A DNA stretch of 64,000 nt from JALYLC01 sp035696365 (GCA_035696365.1 DASRQS010000079.1:1-64000); one strand, 5' to 3'. Positions 17,773-25,850 are shown, counted from the stretch's first letter. Numbers and translations: made by a program. The notes: generated by a model from the letters alone, not told the origin.

Positions 17773-18807
17773 ATGCGGGTGGGGATGCTGACCGGCGGGG
17801 GCGATTGCCCCGGTCTGAACGCCGTGATTCGTGCCGCGACGCGACGCCTGCTCGACGGTGGCGTGGAGCCGATCGGGGTGCTGCGCGGCTGGCGCGGCAT
17901 GATCGACGGCCTCTTCCGGCCGCTCGACCAGGAGGCGATCTCGGGCATCCTGCCGCGCGGCGGCACGATCCTGAAGACGAGCCGCACCAATCCCTTCAGC
18001 GAGGAAGGCGGCCTCGACGCGGTGCGCAGGTCGTTCGAGCAACTCGACGGCCTGATCGCGATCGGCGGCGAGGACACGCTCGGGGTCGCGGCTCGCCTGT
18101 ACGTCGAGCACGGCCTGCCGGTGATCGGCGTGCCGAAGACGATCGACAACGACCTCGCCGCGACCGACCAGACCTTCGGCTTCGACACCGCGGTCTCGAT
18201 CGCAACCGAGGCGATCGACCGGCTCCACACGACGGCGGAGTCGCACGACCGCGTCATGGTGGTCGAGGTCATGGGCCGCCATGCGGGCTGGCTTGCGGTG
18301 GCGAGCGGCCTGGCCGGCGGTGCCGATGTGGTGCTCATCCCCGAGTTCCCGCTGACGGTCGAGCGCTGTGCGGATCTGATCCGCCGCCGGCACGCGCGCG
18401 GTAAGGACTTCTCCATCATCGTGGTCAGCGAGGGCTGGCCGCTCACGCGCGAGCAGGGTGTCGAGGAGCTCTCGACTCCCAAGGGCGAGCTCGACGCGTT
18501 CGGGCACGCGCGCCTGGGCGGCGTCGGGCAGAGGCTCGCCGACGCCCTCGAGCAGATCACGGGGTTCGAGACGCGCGTGACGACGCTCGGTCACCTGCAG
18601 CGCGGAGGCACCCCGACGGCCTATGACCGCGTGCTCGCCACTCGCTACGGCCTGCTGGCGGGCGACCTCGCGCTCGAGCGGCGCTTCGGCCTCATGACCT
18701 CGCTGCGCGGCATGGATGTCGTCTCCGCACCCCTGGACGAGGCCGTCAAGGAGCTCCGCACGGTGCCGCGCTCCTATTACGCACTGGCCGAGGCCTTCTT
18801 CGGCTGA
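17773..18807 (+). CDS. 6-phosphofructokinase, group III, with pyrophosphate-type active site
   Basis: 344 residues. N-terminal GMLTGGGDCPGLN, GRHAGW near residue 170 and HLQRGGTPTAYDR near the C-terminus identify a phosphofructokinase. The phosphate-donor site reads GGED at 98-101 (Asp101) and PKTIDND at 121-127 (Lys122). In well-studied enzymes the first position is Gly for ATP and Asp for pyrophosphate, and Lys at the second also accompanies pyrophosphate use. PPi:fructose-6-phosphate phosphotransferase activity, reversible between glycolysis and gluconeogenesis, is therefore predicted, as in Amycolatopsis-type enzymes. AGGAGAG at 17761-17767 supports the ATG at 17773. The catalytic Asp of TIDND is present. 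ATP use is not excluded without assay. Confidence 0.92.
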   Translation: MRVGMLTGGGDCPGLNAVIRAATRRLLDGGVEPIGVLRGWRGMIDGLFRPLDQEAISGILPRGGTILKTSRTNPFSEEGGLDAVRRSFEQLDGLIAIGGEDTLGVAARLYVEHGLPVIGVPKTIDNDLAATDQTFGFDTAVSIATEAIDRLHTTAESHDRVMVVEVMGRHAGWLAVASGLAGGADVVLIPEFPLTVERCADLIRRRHARGKDFSIIVVSEGWPLTREQGVEELSTPKGELDAFGHARLGGVGQRLADALEQITGFETRVTTLGHLQRGGTPTAYDRVLATRYGLLAGDLALERRFGLMTSLRGMDVVSAPLDEAVKELRTVPRSYYALAEAFFG

Positions 18808-18819
18808 TCGTCGCCCGGG

Positions 18820-18969
18820 TCGAACTCGCCGGAAGGCGAGGCCCCGACGGGTCAGCCGGTCGAGCTCTCCGCCATCGTCATCTTCCGCGTGGCGGACGGC
18901 ACGATCAGGGAGCGCTGGGCGGGCTGGAAGCGACAGCCTCCGGGAGCGTCTCGCGGTCAGGCAGCGTGA
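18820..18969 (+). pseudogene. Decayed C-terminal fragment of a SnoaL-like protein
   Basis: Directly after the phosphofructokinase stop and in the same frame, the translation reads TGQPVELSAIVIFRVADGTI then RERWAGWK, which resembles the last beta strands of SnoaL-like/NTF2-fold polyketide-cyclase proteins (G.PV...GI.IFR..DGKI.E.W). There is no start codon or N-terminal half. The fragment overlaps the 3' end of the histidine kinase gene on the other strand, whose last residues beyond the ATPase fold (ASSPPSAP) are read from it. Recognition is from memory of the family pattern. Confidence 0.4.
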
Positions 18970-20422
18970 CCCGGAAGGTCGTCCCGGCGCCGGGCATGCT
19001 CTCCAGCGAGACGCTGCCGCCGTGTGCCTGCACGATGGCCGCGACGATGGCGAGGCCGAGGCCCGCGCCGCCGTGATCGCGGGAACGCGAGGGGTCACCG
19101 CGGTAGAAGCGCTCGAAGACGTGGGCCCCGCGCTCGGCGTCGAGCCCGGGCCCGCGATCCTCGACCTCGAGCACCGCATTCGTCCCCTCGCGGCGCACGC
19201 GGACGACGGCGGCGGCGTCGGGCGGCGTATGGGCGCGGACGTTGGCGAGCAGGTTGTCGGCGACCTGCCGCAGGCGCTCCGCGTCGCCCGTCACGGACAC
19301 GGGTGCCGGGGCGTCGAGCACGAGCGGTCGACCCGGCTGCATGGCGCGGGCCGCGTCGGCCGCCTCGCCCGCCAGCTTGGTCAGATCGAGCGGCTTGGCC
19401 TCGAGCGGTCGCCCCTGATCCAGCCGGGCGAGCAGGAGCAGGTCTCCGACGAGCAGACCCATGCGCCGCGTCTCGCGCTGGATGCCGGTCATCGAGCGCT
19501 CGAGGTCGGCGGGGCGGTCGCGCGCCCCGCGGTCGAACAGCTCGGCATAGGCGCTGACGGCCGCGATCGGCGTGCGCAGCTCGTGCGAGGCGTCGGAGAT
19601 GAAGCGGCGCAGGCGCGCCTCGGAGGCCGAGCGCTCGGCGAAGGCGTCCTCGATCTGCCCGAGCATCGCGTTGAGGGCACCGCCCAGCCGGCCGATCTCC
19701 GTGGTGCCGCCATCCGGCTCGACGCGGCGCGAGAGGTCGCCTGCGCCGATCGCGGCGGCCGTCTCCTCGATCCGGCGCAGTGGGCGGAGGCTGGCAGTGA
19801 TCAGCCAGAGCGCGAACAGCAGCGCGCTCGCGATCACGGCGCAGGCGACGAGCACCTCGATCCACTTGAGCTGGCTGAGCGTCGTATCGGTCTCGTGCAG
19901 CGGAACGCCGAGGATCAGCGTGGAGTCGGAGGAGGGCACCGCCTGCGCAAGCAGGCGGAAGCGCGAGCCCCCGCTGACGGCACTCACGGTGGCGTGCCGA
20001 GGGCTGCCGTCACCCCTTGGGCCGAAGCCCTGCGGGATGCGCGGCGCCGGCGCGGTCTCTCCCGGGCGCGTGAGCGTGCCCCGGATGACCGGGGTGCCGT
20101 CGCCGGGGCGGATCTCGACGTACGTGCCGGGCGTGAGCACGCCGAACTGCGCGAGAACGTTGATGCGCCGGAGCGGGCCGCCCGGGCCGGGCCCCTGCCG
20201 GTCGAACTGATCGAGCGAGCTGGCGACCCCGTTCGCGCTCGACTGCAGAGAGCTGTCGACGCGCTTGAAGAGCGAGGAGCGCAATGCGGCGTAGGTCGCG
20301 ATATCGGCGACCACGAGCCCGGCTGCCAGCAGCACGGCCAGGACGAGCAGCAGGCGCGCACGCAGCGACACGCCCTGCACCGCCGCTCCGATGCGCCCGC
20401 CGGTGCGGCCGCCGGCTGTCAC
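18905..20422 (-). CDS. Membrane sensor histidine kinase (OmpR-system partner)
   Basis: 505 residues. One helix at about 22-45, an extracytoplasmic sensor region (46-187) with Pro/Gly-rich stretches, a second helix at about 188-209, a HAMP linker, the phospho-acceptor His280 in SDASHELRTPI and an HATPase_c domain with the N box (RQVADNLLANVRAHTP), the G1 box (EDRGPGL) and the G2 box (HGGAGLGLAI). It should autophosphorylate and pass the phosphate to the response regulator encoded just upstream. The GTG at 20422 lies 10 bases after that gene's stop with GGAG between them, so they are co-transcribed. The C-terminal tail is atypical because it runs through the remnant on the opposite strand. Confidence 0.94.
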   Translation of the reverse strand: MTAGGRTGGRIGAAVQGVSLRARLLLVLAVLLAAGLVVADIATYAALRSSLFKRVDSSLQSSANGVASSLDQFDRQGPGPGGPLRRINVLAQFGVLTPGTYVEIRPGDGTPVIRGTLTRPGETAPAPRIPQGFGPRGDGSPRHATVSAVSGGSRFRLLAQAVPSSDSTLILGVPLHETDTTLSQLKWIEVLVACAVIASALLFALWLITASLRPLRRIEETAAAIGAGDLSRRVEPDGGTTEIGRLGGALNAMLGQIEDAFAERSASEARLRRFISDASHELRTPIAAVSAYAELFDRGARDRPADLERSMTGIQRETRRMGLLVGDLLLLARLDQGRPLEAKPLDLTKLAGEAADAARAMQPGRPLVLDAPAPVSVTGDAERLRQVADNLLANVRAHTPPDAAAVVRVRREGTNAVLEVEDRGPGLDAERGAHVFERFYRGDPSRSRDHGGAGLGLAIVAAIVQAHGGSVSLESMPGAGTTFRVTLPDRETLPEAVASSPPSAP

Positions 20423-20432
20423 TAGTGCTCCA

Positions 20433-21107
20433 CTAGCGATCCGGTTCGCGCAGCACGTAGCCGACCAGCCGAACCGTGTGGATCAGCGGCGGCCCGACGC
20501 GGTCGAGCTTGCGGCGCAGGTAGCTCACGTAGGTCTCGACGACGTTGGCGTCGCCGCCGAAGTCGTAATTCCAGACATTGTCGAGGATCTGCCGCTTGCT
20601 CAGCACCCTGCGGGGATTCTGCAGCAGGAACCGCAGGAGGCGGAACTCGGTCGGCGTGAGATCGAGCGGCGCATCGCCCCGCCGCACCTGACGGGTGTCG
20701 TCGTCGAGCTCGACGTCGGCGAAGCGCAGCACATGCCCGTCGTCGCCGTGCGTGCGGCGCAGGACGGTCTGGACGCGCGCGACGAGCTCCGCAAGGCTGA
20801 ACGGCTTGGTGACGTAATCGTCGCCGAGCGCAAGGCCGGCGATCTTGTCCTCCGTGGCGTCCTTGGCCGAGAGGAAGATCACCGGCACGGGCACCCGCCG
20901 GTCGCGCAGCCTCCGGGCCACGGCCAGGCCGTCGAGATCGGGGAGCATCACGTCCAGGATGATGAGATCCGGCCGGAACTCGTCGATCGCGGACACGGCC
21001 GCCCGCCCCGAGGCGATCTCGCAGGTGTCGAAGCCCTCGTAGCGCAGCGCCGTGGCGACGGCATCGGTGATCGACGCCTCGTCGTCCACGATCAGGACGC
21101 GTCGCAT
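20433..21107 (-). CDS. OmpR/PhoP-family response regulator
   Basis: 224 residues from ATG 21107. The receiver domain has acidic pocket VDDE (8-10), phosphorylation site Asp52 (LIILDVMLPD), Lys in LSAKDA and VTKPFS. The C-terminal winged helix (about 130-222) includes LTPTEFRLLRFLLQNP and VETYVSYLRRKLD, typical of PhoP/OmpR DNA-binding domains. The GTG at 21128 would overlap the stop of the 23-residue leader ORF (GTGA) and give seven extra residues; translational coupling makes that start attractive. It is encoded upstream of its kinase and lies downstream of three TCACAG direct repeats, suggesting autoregulation. Confidence 0.94.
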   Translation of the reverse strand: MRRVLIVDDEASITDAVATALRYEGFDTCEIASGRAAVSAIDEFRPDLIILDVMLPDLDGLAVARRLRDRRVPVPVIFLSAKDATEDKIAGLALGDDYVTKPFSLAELVARVQTVLRRTHGDDGHVLRFADVELDDDTRQVRRGDAPLDLTPTEFRLLRFLLQNPRRVLSKRQILDNVWNYDFGGDANVVETYVSYLRRKLDRVGPPLIHTVRLVGYVLREPDR

Positions 21108-21124
21108 GTCGGCTGCGCGCTCGC

Positions 21125-21196
21125 TCACCACGCGAGCATGCCAGGTCCGGCTGCGCCGGCCGGTGCACCGGTGCCGGCCTGCGTCGCGATTGCCAT
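21125..21196 (-). CDS. Candidate 23-residue leader peptide upstream of the response regulator
   Basis: An ATG at 21196 opens a 23-codon frame, Ala/Gly/Thr-rich and ending in GMLAW, whose TGA (21125-21127) overlaps a GTG (21128) in frame with the response regulator. An AGGAGG lies about 13 bases upstream, which is longer than ideal spacing. It could be a translated leader that couples translation into the regulator, or a chance frame. No homologue is recognised. The overlap geometry is the main argument. Confidence 0.4.
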   Translation of the reverse strand: MAIATQAGTGAPAGAAGPGMLAW

Positions 21197-21217
21197 GTGC
21201 CAAGGTTCGCCTCCTAG

Positions 21218-21246
21218 CCTGTGAATTGGCTGTGAGAAACCTGTGA
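21218..21246 (-). promoter_or_regulatory. Triple direct repeat resembling a PhoP box
   Basis: On the minus strand the sequence reads TCACAGG-N4-TCACAGC-N4-TCACAGG: three heptamers exactly 11 bp apart (plus-strand CCTGTGA at 21218, GCTGTGA at 21229, CCTGTGA at 21240). Mycobacterial PhoP binds TCACAGC-N4-TCACAGC. The element sits upstream of the response regulator/kinase operon and of the divergent XRE gene, so it is a strong candidate for autoregulatory binding by this regulator. Confidence 0.7.
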
Positions 21247-21307
21247 GGCTGCGTAGACCCGGCTGCGGCGCTACCGTGACGGCGCTGATGAGACCTGAGG
21301 ATCGGCG

Positions 21308-22465
21308 ATGACGGCACCGGGCCCTGCAACCAGCGGCATCGCCGACCTGGATCGCACCCTTGGCGGCCTGTTCTGGGGCGACAACGTCGTCTGGGAGGTG
21401 CGCCGGCAGGCATCGGTGGAGCCCTTCGTGCGAGCGCTGGTGTCGGCCGGAGGGCAGGCCGAGGCCTTCGCTCACGTCTCCTTCGGCGGCGGCGAGCTCC
21501 CGGCCGGCGAGCGCGGCATCGAGCTCATCGACGCCTCGGCGGACGGGCCGTATGCCCGGCCGGGCGAGCTGCTCGGCGCCGTGCGCGCCTACGCCAAGCG
21601 CGCCGAGCGCACGATCCTCGTGTTCGACCCGCTCGATGCCATGGCGGAGCGCTGGGGGGTCGAGATCGCCCGCCGCTTCTTCGTGCGCTGCTGTCCGATG
21701 CTGCTGGAGATCGGCGCAATCGCGTACTGGTCGATCGGCGCCTCCGACGCGCTCGCGGCGCTCCGGCGCGAGGTGGAGCAGGTGACGCAGTGCGTGCTCG
21801 TCGTGGACGATCACCGCGTTCGCATCACCAAGGCCGACGGGCGCCCGCCGGGCGTCGAGGGCAGCGTCCTGACCGTCAGCCGCAGCGACGACGGGGAGCT
21901 ACGGCTCACCGCGACGCCCGCGGCCGCCCGGCTCGCCACCGCGCTGCGCAGCCTGCGCGAGCGGCGGGGCCTCAGCCAGACCGATCTGGCTCGCCTGGGG
22001 GGCGTGTCTCCGAGCGCGATCTCGCACGCCGAGCGCGGGCAGTCGGGGCTCTCACTCGACACGCTGCTCGATCTCTCCGCCCAACTCAACGTCACGCTCG
22101 ACGAGTTGCTGCGGGGCGACGCCGAGCGCGGCTACCGGCTGGCGCGCCGCCACGATCCGAGCGAGCGCAGCAACTCCAGTCTGCTGCCCCTGCTGGACGA
22201 TCCCGGCGCCGGCCTGCGCGTGTTCCTGGCGCGCCTGCCGCCGCGCGGCGCAGGCGAGCCCGACGAGCGCCACAAGGGCGTCGAGGCCGTGACCGTCGCA
22301 CGCGGCCTTGTCCAGATCGAGCTCGCCGACCGCCGCGCGGCCCTGCGCGCCGGCGAGGCCCTGGTCGCCGAGTCGAGCTCGATCACGGGCTGGCGCAACG
22401 TCGGAGACGACGAGGCCATGCTCTTCTGGATCCTGCGCGACCCCCGCAGCGCCGGGTCCGCTTGA
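21308..22465 (+). CDS. Regulator: degenerate KaiC/Rad55-like domain + XRE helix-turn-helix + cupin
   Basis: 385 residues with three parts. Residues 1-200 resemble a RecA/KaiC-type ATPase (SGIADLDRTLGGLFWGDNVVWEV, Walker B-like TILVFDPLD at 102-110), but the Walker A lysine loop is missing where it should follow WGDNVVWE, so ATP hydrolysis is unlikely. Residues 212-268 are an XRE helix-turn-helix (RRGLSQTDLARLGGVSPSAI then SHAERGQSGLSLDTL). Residues about 300-378 form a cupin-like sensor ending in GWRNVGDDEAMLFWILRDP. GAGG lies 7 bases before the ATG at 21308. Divergent from the PhoP-like operon and possibly controlled by it. Ligand and targets unknown. Confidence 0.8.
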   Translation: MTAPGPATSGIADLDRTLGGLFWGDNVVWEVRRQASVEPFVRALVSAGGQAEAFAHVSFGGGELPAGERGIELIDASADGPYARPGELLGAVRAYAKRAERTILVFDPLDAMAERWGVEIARRFFVRCCPMLLEIGAIAYWSIGASDALAALRREVEQVTQCVLVVDDHRVRITKADGRPPGVEGSVLTVSRSDDGELRLTATPAAARLATALRSLRERRGLSQTDLARLGGVSPSAISHAERGQSGLSLDTLLDLSAQLNVTLDELLRGDAERGYRLARRHDPSERSNSSLLPLLDDPGAGLRVFLARLPPRGAGEPDERHKGVEAVTVARGLVQIELADRRAALRAGEALVAESSSITGWRNVGDDEAMLFWILRDPRSAGSA

Positions 22466-22501
22466 CCAGCACTCCTGCCCTGCGGCGCCGCGGGCCGGGC
22501 G

Positions 22502-22909
22502 ATGAGCGCTGGTCCTCCAGGTTTGGGTGCGGTTCAACCGGGGCTTACGTTCCGGTGCGTGCTCGCTGCGTTCCGTACCCGCAAGGCGCCTGAGCCGCTT
22601 CAGCTGGCCGACTCCATCGAGCGCGCCATCGGCGAGGCCTGGCATCGCCGGCACGCCGCCTGGAGCGCGACGACGCCGTTCTGCGATGCACACGTGCGCG
22701 ATGCCGTGCGCACCGCGACCCCCGAGCTCAGCTCCCTGGCAACGGCGCTGCGAACGACCGATGACACCGATGCGGACACTCTCCGGCTGTGCCGCAATCT
22801 GCTCTGCGACGGGTTCTCCTCGCCGCTCTACGCCGGATGCGCGGAGGACTTGCGCCGCGAGGCCGGCCGGCTGCGCTTCCGCCTGCTCTCGGTTCGCGAC
22901 CATGGGTGA
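22502..22909 (+). CDS. Hypothetical protein, first of a two-gene unit
   Basis: 135 residues, not recognised. It is mostly helical, with Cys residues near SATTPFCDAHVRDA, TLRLCRNLLCDGF and YAGCAEDLRREAG, and no signal peptide or membrane helix. The start is uncertain: the ATG at 22502 has no good Shine-Dalgarno and a GTG at 22559 would remove 19 residues. Its last 8 bases overlap the start of the next gene (ATGGGTGA), so the two are probably translated together and may form a complex with the membrane partner. Confidence 0.6.
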   Translation: MSAGPPGLGAVQPGLTFRCVLAAFRTRKAPEPLQLADSIERAIGEAWHRRHAAWSATTPFCDAHVRDAVRTATPELSSLATALRTTDDTDADTLRLCRNLLCDGFSSPLYAGCAEDLRREAGRLRFRLLSVRDHG

Positions 22910-23474
22910 CGAGCTCGCACGAGCGCTCGAGCGGCGTACCCTACGGGCGCGGCAGGTCGGCATCGCCTGCGCGGCCGCGCTCCTCGCCGTCCTCGCGCGC
23001 CATGCCTCGCGCGACCTCGACGTCACGGCTCTGGCGGCAGGCGCCGCCGTGATCACGTTCGTCGTCGCGCTCGCCCTCGCCCACCTCGACGTGCGGGAGC
23101 GGTCGATCGACGCACGCGCCGTCGCGCCGCCCCGGCGGGTTCGCACCGTCGCCCGCTCGCTCGAGCGCCTCGCCCGCCTGGCCGAGCGCGGCGCCGCCGA
23201 GCCACGGCAGACGCGGCCGCCCAGCTGGGTGCTCGAGCTCGCACCCGAGGCGGGCTCGATCCGCGAGCTGGCAATGCTGTTGCGAGCGCGCTCGCAGCCG
23301 CCGGTGGGCACGCTGGAGATCTGCGACCGTTTCGTCTTCAACTGCTGGAACGCCGAGTTGCGCGGGCTGGATCAGGAGTTGCTGCGGCGCGAGCTCGGAC
23401 GCGTCCGCTTTGCCCTCGAGCTCCTCGCGCCACTCGAGGCCTCAGAGCGAGACGCGGCAGCCGCCCGCCGCTGA
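22902..23474 (+). CDS. Hypothetical two-helix membrane protein
   Basis: 190 residues from ATG 22902, unrecognised. Two hydrophobic segments (about 19-37 and 42-63) form a helical hairpin. The remaining two thirds are charged, with Arg-rich stretches and a helical C-terminus containing CDRFVFNCWNAELRGLDQELL. A short hairpin with a large cytoplasmic tail suggests a membrane anchor for the upstream protein. The 3' end overlaps the Gfo/Idh gene on the other strand by 33 bp, tail to tail. Confidence 0.6.
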   Translation: MGDELARALERRTLRARQVGIACAAALLAVLARHASRDLDVTALAAGAAVITFVVALALAHLDVRERSIDARAVAPPRRVRTVARSLERLARLAERGAAEPRQTRPPSWVLELAPEAGSIRELAMLLRARSQPPVGTLEICDRFVFNCWNAELRGLDQELLRRELGRVRFALELLAPLEASERDAAAARR

Positions 23475-24413
23475 GCGCAGGACGGCATCGATCGTCAGCG
23501 CCTGGCCGAGCGCATCGGCCAGCCCGAGGCGGGGCGGGTGGTCGCCCGCGACCGCGCCGGCCAGGTCGTCGAGCTCGCAGCCATACGGATTCGCGTGCGG
23601 GATCTCGAAGTGCTCCGCGCCGCCGCCCTCGACGGTCAGCTCGATGCCCGTGGCGATGCTGTGCCAGGGGTCGCTCACGCGCAGGACGCCGCGCGAGCCG
23701 ATCGCCTCGAGCTCGCTCCGCTCGGGCAGGTCGAGCGCGCAGTCGAACTGGCTGAGGACGTCTCCTCCGTGCGCCAGCGTCGCGACGAGTCGGCGGTCGG
23801 CGCCGGCCGGCGTGACCAGCTGCTGCGCAGTGGCGCTCACCGGCTCGCCGGCGAGCAGTCGCGCGGCGCCGATGCAGTAGCAGCCGACGTCCATCAGACC
23901 GCCGCCCGCCGGCCCCTCGAGCAGCCGCGCGTCGCGCGGGTCGTCGAGCACGAAACTGAAGGCCGCGCGCACCATGCGCAGCTCGCCGATCGCTCCGCCG
24001 GCGACGAGCTCAGCGAGCCTGAGCGCCTGCGGATGGTGCCGCCACATGAGCGCCTCGGTCAGCACGACGCCCGCTGCAGCGGCTGCCGCGAAGGCCTCCC
24101 GCACCTCGTCCGCCGAGCGCGAATACGGCTTCTCGCAGAGCACGTGCTTGCCGGCGGCGATGGCGCGCATCGACCACTCGTGATGCAGCTCGTTGGGCAG
24201 CGAGACGTAGATCGCATCGACGGACGGATCGGCGAGCAGCGCCTCGTAGCTTCCGTGTGCCGTCTCAACGCCGAGCTCGCGCGCCTGGGCCTCTGCGCGC
24301 GCGCTCTCCCGGCTGGCGATCGCCACGACGCGCGCTCGCGTGCAGGCCTGGGCGCCGGCGGCGAGCTTCGCGTTGATGCGGGCAGTCGAGAGCAGCCCCA
24401 CGCGAAGGGTCAT
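23442..24413 (-). CDS. Gfo/Idh/MocA-family NAD(P)-dependent sugar dehydrogenase
   Basis: 323 residues. An N-terminal Rossmann fold begins RVGLLSTARINAKLA; the catalytic Lys lies in CEKPYS (EKP 94-96). The C-terminal alpha/beta domain includes GGGLMDVGCYCIGAARLL and a SELEAIGSRGVLRVSDPWH segment. This subgroup contains NADP-dependent D-xylose 1-dehydrogenases and related aldose dehydrogenases. The ATG at 24413 overlaps the xylB stop (ATGA), making it the third gene of the xylA-xylB unit. It is a clear paralogue of the gene at 31504-32475 on the other side of the transporter, with similar length and order of motifs. Confidence 0.9.
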   Translation of the reverse strand: MTLRVGLLSTARINAKLAAGAQACTRARVVAIASRESARAEAQARELGVETAHGSYEALLADPSVDAIYVSLPNELHHEWSMRAIAAGKHVLCEKPYSRSADEVREAFAAAAAAGVVLTEALMWRHHPQALRLAELVAGGAIGELRMVRAAFSFVLDDPRDARLLEGPAGGGLMDVGCYCIGAARLLAGEPVSATAQQLVTPAGADRRLVATLAHGGDVLSQFDCALDLPERSELEAIGSRGVLRVSDPWHSIATGIELTVEGGGAEHFEIPHANPYGCELDDLAGAVAGDHPPRLGLADALGQALTIDAVLRSAAGGCRVSL

Positions 24414-25846
24414 CCGAGCACGGCCTTGAGCGCGGGATAGAGCGCGCGGAAGCGCTCGCGCCGCTCGGCGTAGAGATCGATCCAGGCCGGCTCCGGGTCG
24501 ATCTGGTCGCGCACGCGCACGCAAGCCGCGACGGCCTCGTCGACGCCGGCGAAGAGCCCGCCGGCGACGCCGCCGAGCATCGCGGCTCCGAAGGCAGAGC
24601 CCTCGTCCACGGACATCCGGCACACCGGCACGCCGAGCACGGACGCGCAGATGCGCAGCCACAGATCGCTGCGCGCTCCGCCACCCGATGCCCGGGCCAC
24701 GGCGGTCTCGCAGCCCAGTCCGCGCAGGAGGTCGAACGAGTCCGCGAGACCGAACGCCACACCCTCGAGCACCGCGCGCATGACATCGGCGCGGGTGTGG
24801 CTCGAGCTCAGGCCGACGAGCGCGCCACGCGCGTCCGGGTCGGCGTGGGGGGTGCGCTCGCCCGAGAGGTAGGGCAGGAAGAGGATGCCGCCGGCGCCGG
24901 CGGGCGCCGCCTCCGCCTCGGCCATCAGCTGGTCGAACGGCACCCGGGGCGCGAAGGTGTCGCGCGCCCACTGCAGCGAGCCCGCGGCCGAGAGCATCAC
25001 GCCCATGGCGTGCCAGGCGCCCGGCACTGCGTGGCAGAAGACGTGCACCCGCGCGTGCGGCTCGGGCTTGTAGGCGGGCAGGGCTGCGAAGACGACGCCG
25101 GATGTGCCGAGCACGAGCGAGACGGGCCCCGGTCGCTCGACGCCGACGCCGAGCGCGGCGGCCGCGCAGTCGCCCGCGCCGGCCGCCACAGGAACGCCCT
25201 CGGGCGTGTGGCCCGACACCTCGGGCGACTCGAGCACGCGCGGCATCCACTCGGCGGGGACGTCCAGCGCCTCCAGGACGGCCGCCGAGAAGCGGCGCTC
25301 GGCGACGTCGAACAGGAGCGTCCCGGAGGCGTCGGCGACGTCGATCGCGCGCTCGCCGCAGAGCCGCAGGCGCACGTAGTCCTTGGGCAGCAGCACGTGG
25401 CGGATGCGGGCGTACACGTCGGGCTCGTGCGTGCGCAACCACAGCAGCTTGGGAGCCGTGAAGCCGGTCAGGGCGCGGTTCCCGGTCAGCGCGATGAGGC
25501 GCTCGAGGCCCACGCGCCGCTCGATCTCCGCGCATTCCGCTGCGGTACGCTGGTCGTTCCAGAGGATCGCCGGGCGCAGGACCTGCTCGCGCTCGTCGAG
25601 CGCCACGAGGCCGTGCATCTGGCCAGACAGGCCGATGCCCGCGATCTCGTGGCGGCCGAGGGCCGCGATCGCCTCGCGGCTCCCGGTCCACCAGTCCCCC
25701 GGCGTCTGCTCGGACCAGCCGGGGCGCGGCTGCGAGAGGCCGTAGTGGCTCTCGGCCCGCGCGACGACCGTGCCGTCGGGTGCGACGGCGAGCGCCTTGA
25801 CGCCGGTCGTGCCGACGTCGAGCCCGACGGCGACCGCGTCCGTCAC
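24410..25846 (-). CDS. xylB: Xylulokinase (FGGY family)
   Basis: 478 residues. FGGY carbohydrate kinase: N-terminal phosphate-binding GLDVGTTGVKALAV, substrate motif GIGLSGQMHGLVALD (SGQMHG is typical of xylulokinases), catalytic Asp in VAAGAGDCAAAALG, and the C-terminal ATP-site stretch ARASGGGARSDLWLRICASV. It phosphorylates D-xylulose to xylulose-5-phosphate with ATP, the step after xylose isomerase. GTG 25846 lies 4 bases downstream of the xylA-like stop. Divergent from a ROK repressor that probably controls it. Confidence 0.93.
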   Translation of the reverse strand: MTDAVAVGLDVGTTGVKALAVAPDGTVVARAESHYGLSQPRPGWSEQTPGDWWTGSREAIAALGRHEIAGIGLSGQMHGLVALDEREQVLRPAILWNDQRTAAECAEIERRVGLERLIALTGNRALTGFTAPKLLWLRTHEPDVYARIRHVLLPKDYVRLRLCGERAIDVADASGTLLFDVAERRFSAAVLEALDVPAEWMPRVLESPEVSGHTPEGVPVAAGAGDCAAAALGVGVERPGPVSLVLGTSGVVFAALPAYKPEPHARVHVFCHAVPGAWHAMGVMLSAAGSLQWARDTFAPRVPFDQLMAEAEAAPAGAGGILFLPYLSGERTPHADPDARGALVGLSSSHTRADVMRAVLEGVAFGLADSFDLLRGLGCETAVARASGGGARSDLWLRICASVLGVPVCRMSVDEGSAFGAAMLGGVAGGLFAGVDEAVAACVRVRDQIDPEPAWIDLYAERRERFRALYPALKAVLG

Positions 25847-25850
25847 GTGA

